Shown: positions 6,891 to 7,591 of the stretch, in pieces | Numbering within the stretch: the first letter of the stretch is position 1 | Layout: each line of letters starts with the position of its first letter | Source: Nitrososphaeraceae archaeon | GTDB taxonomy: Archaea > Thermoproteota > Nitrososphaeria > Nitrososphaerales > Nitrosopumilaceae | Direction: 5' to 3' | NCBI GenBank assembly: GCA_025922755.1 | Contig: JAICHE010000048.1 | Location: forward strand, 1 to 7,591 | Length of the DNA: 7,591 bases | Program-made: the position numbers and the translations under genes | Notes under the pieces: model-generated | Seen by the model: the letters and a program-made list of their open reading frames with translations, nothing else | Database searches by the model: none | Told to the model about the DNA's origin: nothing

Positions 6891-7591
6891 TTGAAAAAGA
6901 TCCAGCTAAACGAAATTTACAATCTAAATTGTATTGAAGGGATGAAAGGTCTCCAAAAAAACAAAATAGATCTAGTAATCACTGATCCTCCATTCGCCAT
7001 TGATTTTAAGGCAAAAAAGGCAAATTATAACAGAATATCCTCAAGAGTAATTTCCGGATATAATGAAATCAAGCCTGAGGACTATTACGATTTTACTTAT
7101 TTTTGGATGAAAGAAGTGTTTCGAGTTTTAAAAGATTCAGGAAGTATGTATGTATTTTCAGGTTGGAATAACCTCAAAGATATTTTACGAGCAATAGATG
7201 ATGTGGGATTTACTACAATTAATCACATCATTTGGAAATATCAATTTGGAGTGGTGACCAAAAAAAAGTTTGTAACTTCTCACTATCATTGTCTCTACGT
7301 ATGCAAAAATGATCAAAAAAGAAAATTCTTCCCATTTTCCAGATACAAAAAAGAAGACAAAACCAAGGAGGGAAGAAGTCTGCACTATAAGGATAAAGAA
7401 GATGTCTGGGATATCAAAAGGGAATACTGGACTGGTGATGAAAAAACACCGACTAAACTTCCATCAGAACTCATTGAAAAACTACTACAATACTCTAGCG
7501 AGAAAAAAGATGTCATCATGGATCCCTTTTTAGGTTCAGGCCAAGTAGCAGTCGTCAGCAAAAATATGGGCAGAAGATATGTTGGATTTGA
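6891..7591 (+). CDS. Beta-class DNA adenine-type methyltransferase, 3' truncated
   Basis: A frame open from 6864 to the right edge encodes 233 residues of an amino-methyltransferase that transfers methyl from S-adenosylmethionine to a DNA base. The catalytic motif IV is TDPPF (31-35) and the cofactor motif DPFLGSG (211-217) comes late, preceded by TPTKLPSELIEKLL (186-199). The order DPPF, target-recognition region (about 45-180), FLGSG defines the beta class (CcrM/HinfI-like). DPP rather than SPP favours N6-adenine over N4-cytosine, though this is not absolute. The N-terminus IYNLNCIEGM (9-18) is the usual leading motif, so ATG at 6942 is too late. TTG at 6891 fits best and TTG at 6873 is possible; TAA at 6861 bounds the frame. 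Only the last part after YVGF is missing. No restriction endonuclease is visible, so it may be an orphan methylase or part of a system beyond the edge. It is divergent from the helicase. Confidence 0.9.
   Translation, partial: MKKIQLNEIYNLNCIEGMKGLQKNKIDLVITDPPFAIDFKAKKANYNRISSRVISGYNEIKPEDYYDFTYFWMKEVFRVLKDSGSMYVFSGWNNLKDILRAIDDVGFTTINHIIWKYQFGVVTKKKFVTSHYHCLYVCKNDQKRKFFPFSRYKKEDKTKEGRSLHYKDKEDVWDIKREYWTGDEKTPTKLPSELIEKLLQYSSEKKDVIMDPFLGSGQVAVVSKNMGRRYVGF

Noticed and set aside
7185..7533. Frames at 7185-7385 (minus) and 7309-7533 (plus) as separate genes
   Set aside because: Both lie inside the methyltransferase frame, which carries the recognisable motifs on either side of them.

Overview
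The window looks like a piece of chromosome from an ammonia-oxidising archaeon of the Nitrososphaerota (Thaumarchaeota), probably a Nitrosopumilus-like marine or low-GC lineage. The evidence is a eukaryote-type topoisomerase IB, which is a known hallmark of this phylum among archaea. Supporting it are an elongator tRNA-Met without encoded CCA and with a non-canonical archaeal intron, A+T-rich DNA, TATA-like boxes close to start codons with no clear Shine-Dalgarno sites, and a secreted metallo-hydrolase with an N-terminal module that I recall from thaumarchaeal exported proteins.

Layout, left to right. Positions 1-59 (minus) hold the first codons of a P-loop NTPase that runs off the left edge. 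It is divergent from a secreted metallo-beta-lactamase-fold hydrolase (104-1306, plus). An intergenic stretch with a long imperfect inverted repeat (1398-1450) follows. Then come tRNA-Met(CAU) with a 41-nt intron (1482-1597, minus), topoisomerase IB (1658-3325, minus), a classical short-chain dehydrogenase broken by one extra A in an A9 run (3403-4234, minus), and a COG1205/MrfA-type helicase with an N-terminal zinc ribbon (4275-6785, minus). Divergent from the helicase is a beta-class DNA adenine-type methyltransferase (6891 onward, plus) cut by the right edge.

The window is dense and no gap exceeds 300 bases. Topoisomerase, helicase and methyltransferase all act on DNA, but nothing shows that they form one operon: the dehydrogenase interrupts them and the methyltransferase is divergent. 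The helicase/methyltransferase pair is the only arrangement that hints at a repair or defence role, and that is inference. Three of the protein genes appear to start with TTG.

The most useful results are the tRNA intron at position 30/31, whose splice sites are fixed by a near-perfect bulge-helix-bulge, and the single-base frameshift in the dehydrogenase. The two terminal partial genes are also easily missed. I do not see a clearly new multi-gene system here.
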